Origin: Acetobacter estunensis
GTDB taxonomy: Bacteria; Pseudomonadota; Alphaproteobacteria; Acetobacterales; Acetobacteraceae
Reading direction: 5' to 3'
DNA: 34,513 nt
NCBI RefSeq assembly: GCF_011516945.1
Contig: NZ_WOTH01000030.1
Location: forward strand, 1-34,513
The translations under genes were made by a program, and so were the position numbers. The notes under the pieces are model-generated. The model saw only the letters and a program-made list of their open reading frames with translations, was not told where the DNA came from and searched no databases. Positions 25,069 through 34,513 of the stretch are shown here, one piece after another; positions within the stretch are counted from its first letter, which is position 1, and the number at the start of each line of letters is the position of its first letter.

Positions 25069-26232
25069 TCAGGGCACCAGAACAGTCGCGGTCGCCGTGC
25101 AGGCAATCCCTTCTTCACGTCCTGTAAAGCCTAGCCGCTCGGAAGTCGTAGCCTTCACTGAAATCCGATCCACATCCACTTCCAGCAGGGAAGCCAGACG
25201 CTCCCGCATCGCCTGTGCATGTGGACCGATTTTGGGGCGCTCACAGATCAGGGTGACGTCAGCGTTTATCAGCATTCCACCCTTCTTGCGGATCAGTTCT
25301 CCGGCATGGACAAGGAAGCGGGCGCTGTCGGCGTCTTTCCACTCATTCTTGCTGGGCGGGAAGTGACGGCCGATATCGCCCTCGGCCAAGGCACCGTAAA
25401 TGGCATCGCACAGAGCGTGAATGCCGACATCCGCGTCCGAATGACCGGCAAGACCACGGTCATAAGGAATGGTGATGCCGCACATGATGAGCGGCCGACC
25501 TTCGGCAAAGGCGTGGACGTCGTAGCCGAAGCCGGTGCGCGGAAGCAGGGTTGGGCCGATCAGGCGTTCGAGGCGCACCAAATCCTCCTCGTAAGTCAGC
25601 TTGATGTTGTCTTCGGAACCGGGCGTGAGGGCCACGCTGAAACCGGCGGATTCGAGCAAAAGCGCGTCATCGGTGGCCGTGTTGTCGCCTTTCGCCTCCG
25701 CCGCACGATGCAGGTCGCGCAAAATCGGGAAGCGAAAGCCCTGCGGCGTCTGGGCGCGAAACAGATTGGCGCGCGAAACCGTGTCCGCAATCACGCCGTT
25801 CTCACCCTTCTTGAGCGTGTCGGCAACGGGCACCGCCGGAATCGCGCCCGGATGTTCGGCCAGAGCCGCGATCACGTCCGCGATCAGACACGCCGGGACA
25901 TAGGGCCGCGCTCCGTCATGCACCAGCACGAGATCGGGCTTCTGATCGTCCGGCAAAGCGTCCAGCGCTTCCAGACCGGCGCGCACACTGTCCTGACGTT
26001 CCTTACCGCCGGGGATAGGGGACAGAGTGGTCATGCCCTCCAGAGCTTTCTCCAGCATCGCGGGATCGCCCACGGGCTGGATCAGCGCCACATGAGGGGC
26101 CAGCGCCTCTGCGGCGTGACGAATGACAGGACGACCGCCAAGCGTGATGAACTGCTTGGCGGTGGTGGAGCCGGTGGCGGCGGCGTAACGGCTGCCGAGC
26201 CCGGCCGCGAGGAGAATGGCGGCGACACGCAT
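25069..26232 (-). CDS. ispDF: Bifunctional IspD/IspF isoprenoid enzyme
   Basis: Catalyses two non-consecutive steps of the MEP pathway: CTP-dependent cytidylylation of 2-C-methyl-D-erythritol 4-phosphate (IspD) and cyclisation to MEcPP (IspF). The product has 387 residues from the ATG at 26232; the frame extends to 26505 without family similarity. The IspD domain spans about 1-225 with [12 protein letters not shown] (4-15), [11 protein letters not shown] (78-88) and LVHDGARP (103-110). The IspF domain starts at [11 protein letters not shown] (232-242), whose Asp238 and His240 bind metal, followed by [11 protein letters not shown] (263-273) and the C-terminal [18 protein letters not shown]. 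Such fusions are characteristic of alpha- and epsilonproteobacteria. The polytopic membrane protein follows after 17 bases; AsmA is divergent. Confidence 0.97.
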   Translation of the reverse strand: MRVAAILLAAGLGSRYAAATGSTTAKQFITLGGRPVIRHAAEALAPHVALIQPVGDPAMLEKALEGMTTLSPIPGGKERQDSVRAGLEALDALPDDQKPDLVLVHDGARPYVPACLIADVIAALAEHPGAIPAVPVADTLKKGENGVIADTVSRANLFRAQTPQGFRFPILRDLHRAAEAKGDNTATDDALLLESAGFSVALTPGSEDNIKLTYEEDLVRLERLIGPTLLPRTGFGYDVHAFAEGRPLIMCGITIPYDRGLAGHSDADVGIHALCDAIYGALAEGDIGRHFPPSKNEWKDADSARFLVHAGELIRKKGGMLINADVTLICERPKIGPHAQAMRERLASLLEVDVDRISVKATTSERLGFTGREEGIACTATATVLVP

Positions 26233-26492
26233 GATGGCGCAGGAATGGGCGGTAGGGCGGCTCCCGTCAAGACAGCGCAACGTATCCATAGCCTTTCCTG
26301 ACTGGCCCCAAGCTGTTTCGTTTTCCGGAACTTCGGCCCGACGTACCGCGTTGCGCCCTGAGATGTCCTTGCTTCTCAAGGGATTGGGACGCATGAAAAC
26401 GGGACTTGCCCGAACCGGCGCGGCCGCATGGGGCGAAAAGGAACATGAAAGCAATGGTCGCGGGACTGCCTTCGGCCAGCGGACGGGGACAG

Positions 26493-28619
26493 ATGAGCGA
26501 CACATCGTTTTACCAGCGCCACAGATATTCGCTCTCGGGTTTTGGCCTGTTCGTCCTTCTTCTCGTGCTGCTGATCATCTTCTGGTCATGGGACTGGTTC
26601 GTGCCCCTGGTGAACCGTCAGGCGACAGCTGCGCTGGGCCGTCCCACCACCATTGAGCATCTGCATGTCCGGCTGGGTCGCGTCACGCGCGTAACCGTGG
26701 ACAAGCTGCGGAGTGAGCAGCCCGCACCCTTCGCGAACGTCAAAGCACCTTTCTTTGCCGCCGAGCACGCCACAGCCGAGATCGACATGTGGAAATTGCT
26801 CTGGCACCGCGACCTTTTTCTGCCACTCATCCGGCTGGAGACCCCGCAAGCCGACGTGGAGCGCCGCAAGGACGGCACCAACAACTATACGTTCGGATCG
26901 ACGAAGAAAGATGAGAGTAAGAGTTCGTCGAGTTTCTCTCCCTCATCCATCGGCGGTCTGGAAATTAATGACGGCCATGTGCACCTGCATGACGACGTCC
27001 TGCGCGCCGACATGGACACCGCCCTGCACACCACGCCGCCCAAAAGCGACACCGATCGCGGGACCATCGTGGCCGACACCACCGGTCGCTATGCCGCGCA
27101 GCCCATCAAGGGGTATTTCATAGGCGGTGCGCTGCTGTCCCTGACGGACGCCAAAACCCCTTATCCGGTCGATCTGGATGTCCGCAACGGTGCAACGCGC
27201 GTCACGCTCAAGGGAACGGTGGACGACCCGCTGGCCTTCAAGGGCAGCAAGCTCAAGCTGCACCTTCTCGGTCCCGATATGTCGCTGCTCTACCCGCTGA
27301 CCGGTGTCCCCATTCCGCAAACGCCGCCTTACGACATCACCGGCAATCTCGATTACACCGCCAACCTGATCCGCTTCTCCGACTTCCGTGGCCGGATGGG
27401 GTCCAGCGACCTTGACGGCACACTGAGCGTCAATCCGCATGACAAGCCGCCCACGCTGGAGGCCGCACTTCATTCGCACCGCGTGGACATCGCCGATCTC
27501 GGCGGCTTCATCGGAAGCAAGCCCGGTCCTCAGTCGCAAAGCGAAAAAAAGGCCGAGGCAAAAGATCCGAACGTTTTGCCCGACACGCCGATCAACGTGC
27601 CAAAGCTCAACGCCATCAATGCGCATGTCACCTACAAAGGCGATCACATCGAGAACAAGCGCCTGCCGCTCGATAACATCGACACCGAGTTTGCGGTGCA
27701 GGACGGCGCCATCGACCTCAAACATCTGACTTTCGCCGTCGGCAAAGGCAGCATCAGTGCTGCCGCCACACTCACGCCCGCGCAGAAAGGCTTTGCTACA
27801 AAAGCAAAGTTTGATTTCTCGCGTCTCGACCTCGCTCACATCATGCGCACCACCACCCAGACGCAGGCGCAGGGCGGCATCATCGGCGGCAACTTCACGC
27901 TGACTTCTACGGGCAACTCCATTGCCTCACTGGTGGCCAACGGCAATGGCGGCCTGACGCTGGTGCTCAGCGAAGGAGGCGATATCTCCGCCCTTCTGCC
28001 CGAAGCGCTTGGGCTGCAACTCGGAAATGCCATTCTCTCCGCGCTTGGACTGCCCGGTCATACGGCCGTGGACTGTTTTCTGGCCGATATGCCGCTGCGC
28101 AACGGGGTGATGAACACGAAAACCCTGCTTCTGGAAACACGGGAAACCCGCACACTGGGAAGCGGCAGCGTGGATTTCCGCAAGAACACAATCGATTATT
28201 CGCTGACGACACGCTCGATAGGCCCGACGATCCTGTCCTTTCCGGGCGCCTTCAACATCACCGGAGCCCTCAAAAGTCCCAGCGTAATGCCGGGAGCCGA
28301 AATCATCGGGCGTGCAGCGGCCGCAGCCGGGTTGGGCTTTGTCTTTCCGCCCCTCGCCCTTCTCCCGACCATTCAGCTTGGCGTGGGCAAGGGGTCACGC
28401 TGTGAAGCTGCCGTGCAGGCCATCAACGCGCATCCTGCCTCCGGCATCGTACCCCCGGGTGCCCGGAAGGGACAGCCCGCTCCACAAGGAAAGAAAGCGC
28501 AGCATTCGGTGCAGCATGGCCATACCAAAGCCGCGCAGACGAAAGCTTCCAGTAAGGAACGCACGATGACACCCGCAGAAATCCGGGCGGCATGGGAGAA
28601 GAAACTCCACAAAAACTGA
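26493..28619 (+). CDS. AsmA-family envelope protein
   Basis: Large inner-membrane-anchored protein with a periplasmic body, 708 residues from the ATG at 26493. Alternative in-frame starts lie at 26445 (AAGGA only two bases away) and a TTG at 26406; 26493 places a short polar stretch before the single transmembrane helix (about residues 17-36, ending WSWDWF). The body has the repeated beta-groove pattern of AsmA/YhdP/TamB relatives, with [13 protein letters not shown], a [14 protein letters not shown] motif, and the late [21 protein letters not shown] segment (read here as [17 protein letters not shown]). The C-terminus is a basic, Gln/Lys/His-rich tail ([16 protein letters not shown]) ending [13 protein letters not shown]. 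AsmA-like proteins are implicated in lipid transport between membranes. It is divergent from ispDF across 260 bases in which no confident promoter was seen. Confidence 0.88.
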   Translation: MSDTSFYQRHRYSLSGFGLFVLLLVLLIIFWSWDWFVPLVNRQATAALGRPTTIEHLHVRLGRVTRVTVDKLRSEQPAPFANVKAPFFAAEHATAEIDMWKLLWHRDLFLPLIRLETPQADVERRKDGTNNYTFGSTKKDESKSSSSFSPSSIGGLEINDGHVHLHDDVLRADMDTALHTTPPKSDTDRGTIVADTTGRYAAQPIKGYFIGGALLSLTDAKTPYPVDLDVRNGATRVTLKGTVDDPLAFKGSKLKLHLLGPDMSLLYPLTGVPIPQTPPYDITGNLDYTANLIRFSDFRGRMGSSDLDGTLSVNPHDKPPTLEAALHSHRVDIADLGGFIGSKPGPQSQSEKKAEAKDPNVLPDTPINVPKLNAINAHVTYKGDHIENKRLPLDNIDTEFAVQDGAIDLKHLTFAVGKGSISAAATLTPAQKGFATKAKFDFSRLDLAHIMRTTTQTQAQGGIIGGNFTLTSTGNSIASLVANGNGGLTLVLSEGGDISALLPEALGLQLGNAILSALGLPGHTAVDCFLADMPLRNGVMNTKTLLLETRETRTLGSGSVDFRKNTIDYSLTTRSIGPTILSFPGAFNITGALKSPSVMPGAEIIGRAAAAAGLGFVFPPLALLPTIQLGVGKGSRCEAAVQAINAHPASGIVPPGARKGQPAPQGKKAQHSVQHGHTKAAQTKASSKERTMTPAEIRAAWEKKLHKN

Positions 28620-28627
28620 GGCTGCAT

Positions 28628-28672
28628 GGAAACGGCTCTTCCGCCTGTCCTTCTCGCGAAGCCGCCGTTTCC
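28628..28672 (+). terminator. Hairpin terminator after the AsmA gene
   Basis: GGAAACGGC (28628-28636) pairs perfectly with GCCGTTTCC (28664-28672), nine bases past the stop codon. CTT (28638-28640) can add three more pairs with AAG (28659-28661) after a small asymmetric bulge. The bases after the stem (CTTCCTCG) are pyrimidine-rich but hold no pure U-run. Confidence 0.5.
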
Positions 28673-28815
28673 CTTCCTCGTGCCATACCGTCAGCCCCCA
28701 GCTACGAACATTTCTTTTTGCGTTTCTGTTGGATAAGACATCCTGACCATTCCTCGCCTACGCCAGTCATGGGCTGCGTTCTTCGGCAAGGAAGCAAGAA
28801 GGACGATCCTATCCG

Positions 28816-29211
28816 ATGATTTCACGTTTCCGCCCGGTCGCTGGCGTTGTGATCCTTTCCTGCGCGCTGACGCTGGCTGCCTGTGCCACCAGTGGCAACA
28901 CCACACTGAAAAACGAAACCGACGCCACGATCGATCAGAAAATTCACGACGGCGTCACCACCCGCGATCAGGTTCGCGCCCTGTTCGGACCTCCGCTACG
29001 AACCACCTTCACCGATAGCGGACATGAGGAGTGGGAATATTCCTTCACCAAGCAGGTGACGGACGGCGAGAACTTCATTCCCATTTACGGCGATCTTCAC
29101 CAGAGTTGGCATGGCCACCAGAAGAACCTGACCGTCATCTTCGACGGCAATGTCGTCTGGCATCACGCCATGAACACGTCACCCATCAAAACCAGCTCCG
29201 GCCTGTTCTGA
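28816..29211 (+). CDS. BamE-like (SmpA/OmlA) lipoprotein
   Basis: Predicted outer-membrane lipoprotein of 131 residues. The signal peptide ends in lipobox LAAC, with the lipidated Cys at about residue 23. The SmpA/OmlA core is visible in DGVTTRDQVRALFGPP, followed by EEWEYSF, the pattern by which BamE-fold proteins are recognised. BamE itself supports the beta-barrel assembly machine, but bacteria carry several proteins of this fold, so the exact role is open. The C-terminal part (GHQKNLTVIFDGNVVWHH) forms the closing strands. No strong ribosome-binding site stands before the ATG. The gene is separated from the AsmA gene by a hairpin and ends 20 bases from the stop of the convergent phosphoesterase gene. 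Confidence 0.85.
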   Translation: MISRFRPVAGVVILSCALTLAACATSGNTTLKNETDATIDQKIHDGVTTRDQVRALFGPPLRTTFTDSGHEEWEYSFTKQVTDGENFIPIYGDLHQSWHGHQKNLTVIFDGNVVWHHAMNTSPIKTSSGLF

Positions 29212-29231
29212 CACTCCCGGCGCAATGCGTC

Positions 29232-31151
29232 CTATCTCGCTCCGCCCGACACATCGCGCCCCGTGAGAACTGCGTACCGGTCACAGCCGACAGCACCTTC
29301 CCCCAATCGCACAAGATTGCCGCATTGCTTCGCCAGCGATGCGGCGGCGAAAGGCAGATCCACCCACACCGTGACCTCCGCTCCAAGTGGACGAAAATGC
29401 CATGGCTGAATCTCTGAAGGCACGATGGTCTGTCGCGTTTCCACATATTTTGCCAGAACGTCGCGGCTGCGTGCCGTGGAAACCTCCACGATGTGCTCGC
29501 AACCCGTACCGGGAAAATGGCCGCCGCCTGACGCACGGTAGCTGTTGGTCACAACGAAGACTGGCTGCTCGCGCTCGATAGGCTGCGATCCCAGCTTCAA
29601 ACTATGGATGCGTCGCGCAGAAGGATCGACCAACCGCCCCTCTGCGTCATAACGAGTTGGCGCCGTCAGATCGATCTCCCATGTCAGCCCACCATTTACC
29701 GCCTCAGAAGCCAGCACATCGAATGTATAGGACGGGATAGAGGCATCGAGCAGCGGTTGAGGATGCGCCTCAGTCGGATCGATCCGGTTAAAAACTGCCG
29801 CCGCGCGCTCAAGCCACTCCTGTATCTCCGCACCCGTGCAACGCACGAGCGCCAGTGTGTTGGGATAGGGATAAATACTCGCCAGATCGCGCAGGGCCAG
29901 CGGGCCTGTGGGAATATCCACAAAGGACGCGGCGCCTGCTCCCCCCGCATGGAAAGGAGATGCGGCCGAGAGAAGCGGCAGGGCTTCCGCTTCTGTCTTC
30001 GCCAGAAAAGACCGTGCCCATGCCAGTTGCGCTTCATTGATAAGGGCAAGCGTCGGATCGGAGCCGGTAAACGTAAAAAATGTCGTCAGCGCGCCAGTCG
30101 TGTGAGCTACGGGCTGCGCCATCCACACCTTCGTCGCTTCATGCTCATCCTGCACCAGCTTCGTCAGGACAGGATCCTGCGTCACGACAGGCGACACGGT
30201 GGCGTTCGCTGACTGCGCGCAGATCGGACGTGTCTCCACACGAAACGATTGGCATCTCCACTCTCCGCCGACGCCACGGGTCAGTGTTAGATCGATCAGA
30301 CCGAGGTGACTGCCCCAGAAACCCGGCATCACCGCGGGCTTGCCGTGCAGCGTGCCTGTTTCGTTGTCCACATCGGCCAACCCATCATGCGCGGGACCGG
30401 GAAAGACGTGATGGGTATGTCCGAGCAGGAGGGCGTCGATGCCGGGAAGAGCCGCCAACGACAGAGCCATGTTTTCCGCCCCGCTCTCCTGCGGTCCATC
30501 GGCAATGCCACAGTGACACAGCGCCACGATCACATCGCTCTGCGCCCTCAGAACCGGAAGCACTCTCCGGGCTGCCTCCACCATGTCACAGGCCTGCACC
30601 CGGTCCTGCAGATGCGTGGCGTCCCATGTCATGATCTGGGGTGGCACAAATCCCACCACACCGATCTTCAAACGATGGCACGTGCCCTCATCGTCCACCA
30701 TGTCGCGCTCCAGCACGACGAAGGGTGGCACAAACGCTCCTCCGTCCACGCGAGCCACATTGGCGCAGACGACCGGAAACGCGGTCTGTGCAAGAACCTG
30801 CTGTAAAAAGGACAGACCGAAATTGAATTCGTGATTCCCCAACGTCGCCGCATCGTAACCCAACCGGTTCATCAACCGGATCATGGGATGGACATCCACT
30901 GCGGCCAGATGCCCATCCTGCGCCATGTAATCGCCCAGAGGCGTGCCCTGAAGCGTATCTCCATTGTCGAACAGAAGCGTATTGGGCACCTCATCGCGGG
31001 CAGCCCGGATCAGTTCGGCAACCCGCAACAGCCCGACGCCATGATTTTCATGGGCCCGGTAATAATCGTAGGGATGCAGACAGGCGTGAAGGTCGGAGGT
31101 CTCGAGAAGCCTTACCCGGAGCATGCTGGCCCCACGGTCTGCCTCACCCAT
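29232..31151 (-). CDS. 5'-nucleotidase/CpdB-like metallophosphoesterase
   Basis: Probably a 2',3'-cyclic-nucleotide phosphodiesterase/3'-nucleotidase-like enzyme, 639 residues. The metallophosphoesterase domain carries Asp20-x-His22 in ETSDLHACLHP, DNGDTLQGTPLGDY (62-75), GNHEFNFG (105-112), a later ALCHCGIADG and LLGHTHHVFPG. The C-terminal 5'-nucleotidase domain includes NTLALVRCTGAEIQEWLE and VTNSYRASGGGHFPG, as in CpdB. Unlike E. coli CpdB there is no signal peptide: the catalytic domain begins almost at the N-terminus, so a cytoplasmic location is expected, unless the start is misplaced. The ATG at 31151 has GAGG nine bases upstream; an ATG at 31124 is a weaker alternative. It lies 45 bases after gshA on the same strand and is likely the last gene of the rsmE-gshA operon. 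Confidence 0.92.
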   Translation of the reverse strand: MGEADRGASMLRVRLLETSDLHACLHPYDYYRAHENHGVGLLRVAELIRAARDEVPNTLLFDNGDTLQGTPLGDYMAQDGHLAAVDVHPMIRLMNRLGYDAATLGNHEFNFGLSFLQQVLAQTAFPVVCANVARVDGGAFVPPFVVLERDMVDDEGTCHRLKIGVVGFVPPQIMTWDATHLQDRVQACDMVEAARRVLPVLRAQSDVIVALCHCGIADGPQESGAENMALSLAALPGIDALLLGHTHHVFPGPAHDGLADVDNETGTLHGKPAVMPGFWGSHLGLIDLTLTRGVGGEWRCQSFRVETRPICAQSANATVSPVVTQDPVLTKLVQDEHEATKVWMAQPVAHTTGALTTFFTFTGSDPTLALINEAQLAWARSFLAKTEAEALPLLSAASPFHAGGAGAASFVDIPTGPLALRDLASIYPYPNTLALVRCTGAEIQEWLERAAAVFNRIDPTEAHPQPLLDASIPSYTFDVLASEAVNGGLTWEIDLTAPTRYDAEGRLVDPSARRIHSLKLGSQPIEREQPVFVVTNSYRASGGGHFPGTGCEHIVEVSTARSRDVLAKYVETRQTIVPSEIQPWHFRPLGAEVTVWVDLPFAAASLAKQCGNLVRLGEGAVGCDRYAVLTGRDVSGGAR

Positions 31152-31196
31152 GTCGGCACGCCTCGGCTGCCTGCATAAAAAACCGGCAGTTACCCC

Positions 31197-32600
31197 TCAT
31201 ATTTCCGCTTCGGACAGAATACGGCGCACATCACCGCCCCAAGGTCCGTTATACCGTTCCAGCCAACGCTCCGCCTGTGTCGGCGCACCTGCCACGAGCG
31301 CCTGAAGGGGCGCGAGCAACACGGTTTCATCCTGTCCGGCCGTATTACGCAGCCCGCGCGCCCGAAGACCGTCTGTGGCAATTGCCACCATCCGGGCCGC
31401 CAGATCGCGCACGGTGCCTGTGCCCAGCGGAGTGTTCAGCGCACGCGCCGGCACATCGGCCCGCAGCGTGCGATACGTCGCTTCGTCGTACTCGCGCACA
31501 AGGCTTTCTGCGGCACTCAAGGCGGCATCGTCGTACAGCAGCCCCACCCACAGAGCGGACTGAGCGATCATCATCTCCGGTGACCCGGCATCCGCGCCCC
31601 GCATTTCCAGAAAACGCTTGAGCCTCACATCTGGAAAGAGCGTCGTCAGATGATCTTCGAAATCACCGATAGTGGGTGTGAGACCATCAAGGCCGTCCTG
31701 CCGGTCTCCGGCAAGCCATGCGCGAAACGACCGCCCGGCCACGTCGATCAGCTTGCCATCGCGCACGATGAAATACATCGGCACATCCAGCGCCCACTCG
31801 ACATACTTCGCAAAGCCGAAATCTTTCGCAAAGCAGGCATCGGGCATCCCCGAACGATTGTTGTCCGTATCGGTCCACACATTTGCCCGATTGGACAGCC
31901 AGCCATTGACCTTGCCTTCATAAAACGGCGAATTGGCGAACAGGGCGGTGGCCACTGGTTGGAGAGTGAGCGAGACACACATCTTGCGCCGCATATCCTC
32001 TTCCGAGGCAAAATCCAGATTGACCTGAACGGTGCAGGTCCGCTGCATCATGTCCAGTCCCATGGAGCCGACCTTGGGCATATAGGCCCGCATGATCGCG
32101 TAGCGGCTCTTGGGCATCCATGGCTGAGACGCCCGTGTGGCGAAGGGATGGAAGCCCAGCGGCGCGAATCCCAGGCCCAGCTTGCGGGCCGGACTGCGGA
32201 TATTGGCGAAGTGACGCTCCAGTTCCGCGCGCGTGTCATGGAGACTCGCCAAAGGTGCGCCGGAGAGTTCGAACTGCCCTGCCGGTTCCAGCGAGATCGC
32301 CCCGCCCGCGTTCTCTCCCTGCCCCTTCAGCCCAATGAGCGCCGGGCCATCCATGATCGGCTGCCAGCCGCCCTCGGCCCGCACGCCTTCCAACAACGCG
32401 CCGATGCCCTCAGGGGCGTAGGCCGGTGAGGAAAAAGCCGGACGCTCTGCCGTCGCCGCCTCAGGCCGTACGAAGCCGAATTTTTCGTGCTCCGTACCGA
32501 TCCGCCAGTCTTCACGTGGTTTACAGCCCGAGGCCAGCACATCCACGAGATCCTGTAGGGAAGTAATGGGACGTGCGTCCTGCTCGGCGGGATTGGACAT
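31197..32600 (-). CDS. gshA: Glutamate-cysteine ligase, plant/alphaproteobacterial type
   Basis: Catalyses the ATP-dependent first step of glutathione synthesis. At 467 residues it fits the plant-type GCS2 class, not the longer E. coli form. Recognisable stretches include WRIGTEHEKFGF (about residues 32-43) with the substrate-binding glutamate, ISLEPAGQFELSGAP, GFHPFATR, PKSRYAIMRAYMPKVG, MQRTCTVQVNLDF and the later LKRFLEMRGAD. These match the enzyme from Rhizobiales and Acetobacteraceae. The start at 32600 gives a normal N-terminus though the upstream ribosome-binding site is weak. It lies 75 bases after rsmE; ubiA-rsmE-gshA neighbourhood is common in alphaproteobacteria. Glutathione made here could serve the Atm1-type exporter in this window (inference). 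Confidence 0.96.
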   Translation of the reverse strand: MSNPAEQDARPITSLQDLVDVLASGCKPREDWRIGTEHEKFGFVRPEAATAERPAFSSPAYAPEGIGALLEGVRAEGGWQPIMDGPALIGLKGQGENAGGAISLEPAGQFELSGAPLASLHDTRAELERHFANIRSPARKLGLGFAPLGFHPFATRASQPWMPKSRYAIMRAYMPKVGSMGLDMMQRTCTVQVNLDFASEEDMRRKMCVSLTLQPVATALFANSPFYEGKVNGWLSNRANVWTDTDNNRSGMPDACFAKDFGFAKYVEWALDVPMYFIVRDGKLIDVAGRSFRAWLAGDRQDGLDGLTPTIGDFEDHLTTLFPDVRLKRFLEMRGADAGSPEMMIAQSALWVGLLYDDAALSAAESLVREYDEATYRTLRADVPARALNTPLGTGTVRDLAARMVAIATDGLRARGLRNTAGQDETVLLAPLQALVAGAPTQAERWLERYNGPWGGDVRRILSEAEI

Positions 32601-32675
32601 CGGCTGCGGGTTCCAGTCGGGACAGCGAAACCGCGGACGGCACGGGACAGCCCCGAACCGAACGCTCCCGCCGCC

Positions 32676-33416
32676 TCAAGCGTTTCGGAGCTGGGAATCG
32701 AACAGGGCGAGCGCTGCCGTGACGGCTGTCTCTGCCCGCAGCACCCTGTTCCCCAGTGTGACAGGTGTAACAAAGGGGCGGGCACGCAGAACGTCAAGTT
32801 CCCCGGCGCTGAATCCCCCCTCCGGACCGATGAGAACGCCATCGCCCACTCGCGCTCCGGCAAAGGCGACAGGACCTTCTCCTTGGGCAATCTGTCGTTC
32901 CACCGCAACAAAAAGACGGAAATCAGCAGGCCATGCTCCGAGAAAATCGGTCAGGCGGACCGGGGCCTCCACCACTGGCACACTCAACCGCTCACACTGC
33001 TCCGCCGCTTCGGTGGCAATCGATTCGAGCCGCTCACTCTTTACGCGGCCACTCACCGTGCGCTCGGTTATGACCGGAACGAAGCGCGACACGCCCAATT
33101 CCGTTCCCATGCGGATCACGAGATCTGTGGAGTCGCGCTTGAGCAGCGCGAAGACCAGCACACAGCCCGGCTCGGGCGCGGGTGCGCGCAGCTGTTCCAC
33201 AACCGTGAAACACCCCTTGTCCTTGCGCACGCCCGCGATCCGCGCCAGCCACTCCCCGTCGCGTTCGTTGAACAGACGCACCTCGTCTCCCTCGGCACGA
33301 CGCAAAACCGTACCGAGATAACGCGCCTGCTCGGGCGTCATCGGCAGGTCCGCATGTGCCACGAGTGTCTCCCCGACAGACACATGCAACCGAGGCAGGG
33401 TGTGAAGCGCCGACAT
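32676..33416 (-). CDS. rsmE: 16S rRNA (uracil1498-N3)-methyltransferase
   Basis: Methylates U1498 of 16S rRNA using SAM. The ATG at 33416 gives 246 residues, the family length, with GGAG nine bases upstream; the frame runs on to 33872 without similarity. An N-terminal PUA-like domain (about 1-75, with TPEQARYLGTVLRRAEGDEVRLFN) is followed by a SPOUT domain with the deep trefoil knot: VLIGPEGGFSAGE (194-206) and LGNRVLRAETAVTAAL (221-236). KSERLESIATEAAEQCER is the conserved middle helix. It is first of the rsmE-gshA-phosphoesterase operon and divergent from ubiA across 128 bases. Confidence 0.96.
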   Translation of the reverse strand: MSALHTLPRLHVSVGETLVAHADLPMTPEQARYLGTVLRRAEGDEVRLFNERDGEWLARIAGVRKDKGCFTVVEQLRAPAPEPGCVLVFALLKRDSTDLVIRMGTELGVSRFVPVITERTVSGRVKSERLESIATEAAEQCERLSVPVVEAPVRLTDFLGAWPADFRLFVAVERQIAQGEGPVAFAGARVGDGVLIGPEGGFSAGELDVLRARPFVTPVTLGNRVLRAETAVTAALALFDSQLRNA

Positions 33417-33544
33417 GCCAGAAACTCCGCAAGGATCGGTTGACCGAACGTGGGGACCATTGACCCGGAAGAGCCATCCCCGCATCAATCGGCGCGGTTT
33501 CGGCGGGATCGGCCTGCCGGTCAAGTCTGTCAGGGAAGAGCCCG

Positions 33545-34471
33545 GTGCCGAACACGACCACTCCGCACACCGACATCCGCACCTCCGGCTGGATCGCGCA
33601 TCTTCCCGCCAAGCTGCGCCCGTATGCCCTGCTGGCCCGACTGGACCGGCCCATCGGGGCATGGCTGCTCTTTCTGCCCGGCGCATGGGGCATCCTTCTT
33701 CCCGGTGCTCACACGGCCATTGCCCCCATGGAGCGGCTGCGGCTTCTCGTGTTGTTTGGCATTGGCAGCGTGGTGATGCGTTCGGCCGGCTGCGTCGTGA
33801 ACGACATGTGGGATCGCGACATCGACCGTCAGGTGGCGCGCACAGCCGGGCGACCGCTGGCCTCCGGCGCATTGCGGATGCGGCACGCGGCTCTTTTCCT
33901 GCTGCTGCTCCTACTTATCGGTTTCGTCATCCTGCTCCAGCTCAACGGTCTGACGCAGATCCTCGGCGCCTCCTCGCTTCTGCTTGTGGCGCTCTATCCC
34001 CTCGCCAAGCGTTTCACATGGTGGCCGCAACTCGTCATGGGGTTCACGTTCGGCTTCGGTGCACCCATGGGCTACGCGGCGATAACGGACCGCTGCGATG
34101 CGACGCAGATGCCGCTCTATGCCGCCACGATCTTCTGGCAACTCGGTTTCGACACGATCTACGGCTTTCAGGATATGGAGGATGACGCCCGTATCGGCGT
34201 GAAATCCACCTCCCGTCTGTGGGTGCACCGACCACGCGGCTTCGTCGGCGCCTGCTACGCTCTTGCGGCCGCAGCTTTCATCACAGCGGGCGTACTGGCC
34301 CATACGGGTTTCGGCTTCTTTCTTGGCGCGCTGATCTGCGTGGGACTGCTGTTGTACCAAGCTTCCCGAATCAATCCCGCCGATCCGCGCCTTTGTCTTG
34401 CCCAATTTCGCGCGAACCGGGACATCGGAATCGGATTCGCACTCGCCTGTTTGGCCGGTCTCCTCACATGA
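33545..34471 (+). CDS. ubiA: 4-hydroxybenzoate polyprenyltransferase
   Basis: Integral-membrane prenyltransferase that attaches the polyprenyl tail to 4-hydroxybenzoate in ubiquinone synthesis. The product has 308 residues from a GTG at 33545 preceded by GGGAAGAG. Both Asp-rich Mg-diphosphate sites are intact: NDMWDRDID (86-94), followed by RTAGRPLASG, and GFQDMEDD (207-214). About eight or nine hydrophobic helices are visible, with RPYALLARLDRPIGAW before the first helix and YPLAKRFTWWPQLVMGFTF in the middle, both typical of UbiA. It is divergent from rsmE. In acetic acid bacteria ubiquinone is the electron acceptor of the membrane-bound oxidases, so the gene should be essential. After its stop 42 bases remain, with nothing recognisable. 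Confidence 0.96.
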   Translation: MPNTTTPHTDIRTSGWIAHLPAKLRPYALLARLDRPIGAWLLFLPGAWGILLPGAHTAIAPMERLRLLVLFGIGSVVMRSAGCVVNDMWDRDIDRQVARTAGRPLASGALRMRHAALFLLLLLLIGFVILLQLNGLTQILGASSLLLVALYPLAKRFTWWPQLVMGFTFGFGAPMGYAAITDRCDATQMPLYAATIFWQLGFDTIYGFQDMEDDARIGVKSTSRLWVHRPRGFVGACYALAAAAFITAGVLAHTGFGFFLGALICVGLLLYQASRINPADPRLCLAQFRANRDIGIGFALACLAGLLT

Positions 34472-34513
34472 GACGGAAAAAGATGTGAAGAAGTGAGGTT
34501 CATTCCCTTTGCG

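Noticed and set aside
25219..26301. 360-codon plus-strand frame antisense to ispDF
   Set aside because: Shadow of a certain gene; Gly/Arg/His-rich with no family features.
33417..33544. TTGACC words as promoters for ubiA or rsmE
   Set aside because: No acceptable -10 element at a 16-18 base spacing was found on either strand.
1..34513. Mobile elements, CRISPR arrays, prophage, toxin-antitoxin pairs, tRNA or rRNA genes
   Set aside because: Scanned for by eye on both strands; no transposase, integrase, regular repeat-spacer array or structured RNA gene could be supported.

Overview
The window looks like chromosome of an alphaproteobacterium, most probably an acetic acid bacterium (Acetobacteraceae). 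The reasons are a fused ispD-ispF gene, a plant-type glutamate-cysteine ligase next to rsmE and a divergent ubiA, an Atm1-type ABC exporter, moderately high G+C with strong third-position bias (hence many long antisense shadow ORFs), and protein-level resemblance of EF-G, L28 and isocitrate dehydrogenase to that family. The genus cannot be fixed from sequence alone. I see no tRNA, rRNA, CRISPR array, insertion sequence or phage gene; this is mostly housekeeping DNA with a few accessory islands.

Left part (1-8830, all on +): a TonB-dependent siderophore receptor cut by the left edge; a 520-base gene-poor stretch with a possible sigma-factor remnant; a small secreted protein; NADP-type isocitrate dehydrogenase with a strong terminator hairpin; a secreted SLT lytic transglycosylase; an amylo-alpha-1,6-glucosidase-like debranching enzyme; and an RhtA-like EamA exporter.

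Middle (8842-15484, all on -): an orphan TadG-like vWA protein behind an AT-rich leader, solitary fusA with its own intrinsic terminator, rpmB with a recognisable promoter, a 94-residue protein of unknown function, and an Atm1-type ABC exporter. From 15688 transcription runs on + : a DUF4743-Nudix protein overlapping a DUF3574 lipoprotein by ATGA, then a secreted amidohydrolase tightly linked to an aldo/keto reductase.

19796-25051 is the most interesting part. A family 2 glycosyltransferase (+) converges on, and overlaps by 43 bases, an ATGA-coupled operon (-) encoding an acyl-CoA-dehydrogenase-like flavoprotein, a PIG-L deacetylase and a NodS-like methyltransferase. A polytopic membrane protein lies upstream on the same strand. 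Glycosyl transfer, N-deacetylation and methylation together resemble the chemistry of Nod-factor assembly and suggest an undescribed glycoconjugate or glycolipid pathway. The glycosyltransferase has an 11-bp GNRA hairpin lodged exactly between its Shine-Dalgarno sequence and its start codon.

Right part: ispDF (-), a large AsmA-family protein (+) and a BamE-like lipoprotein (+). An operon rsmE-gshA-5'-nucleotidase-like phosphoesterase (-) follows, divergent from ubiA (+), which nearly reaches the right edge.
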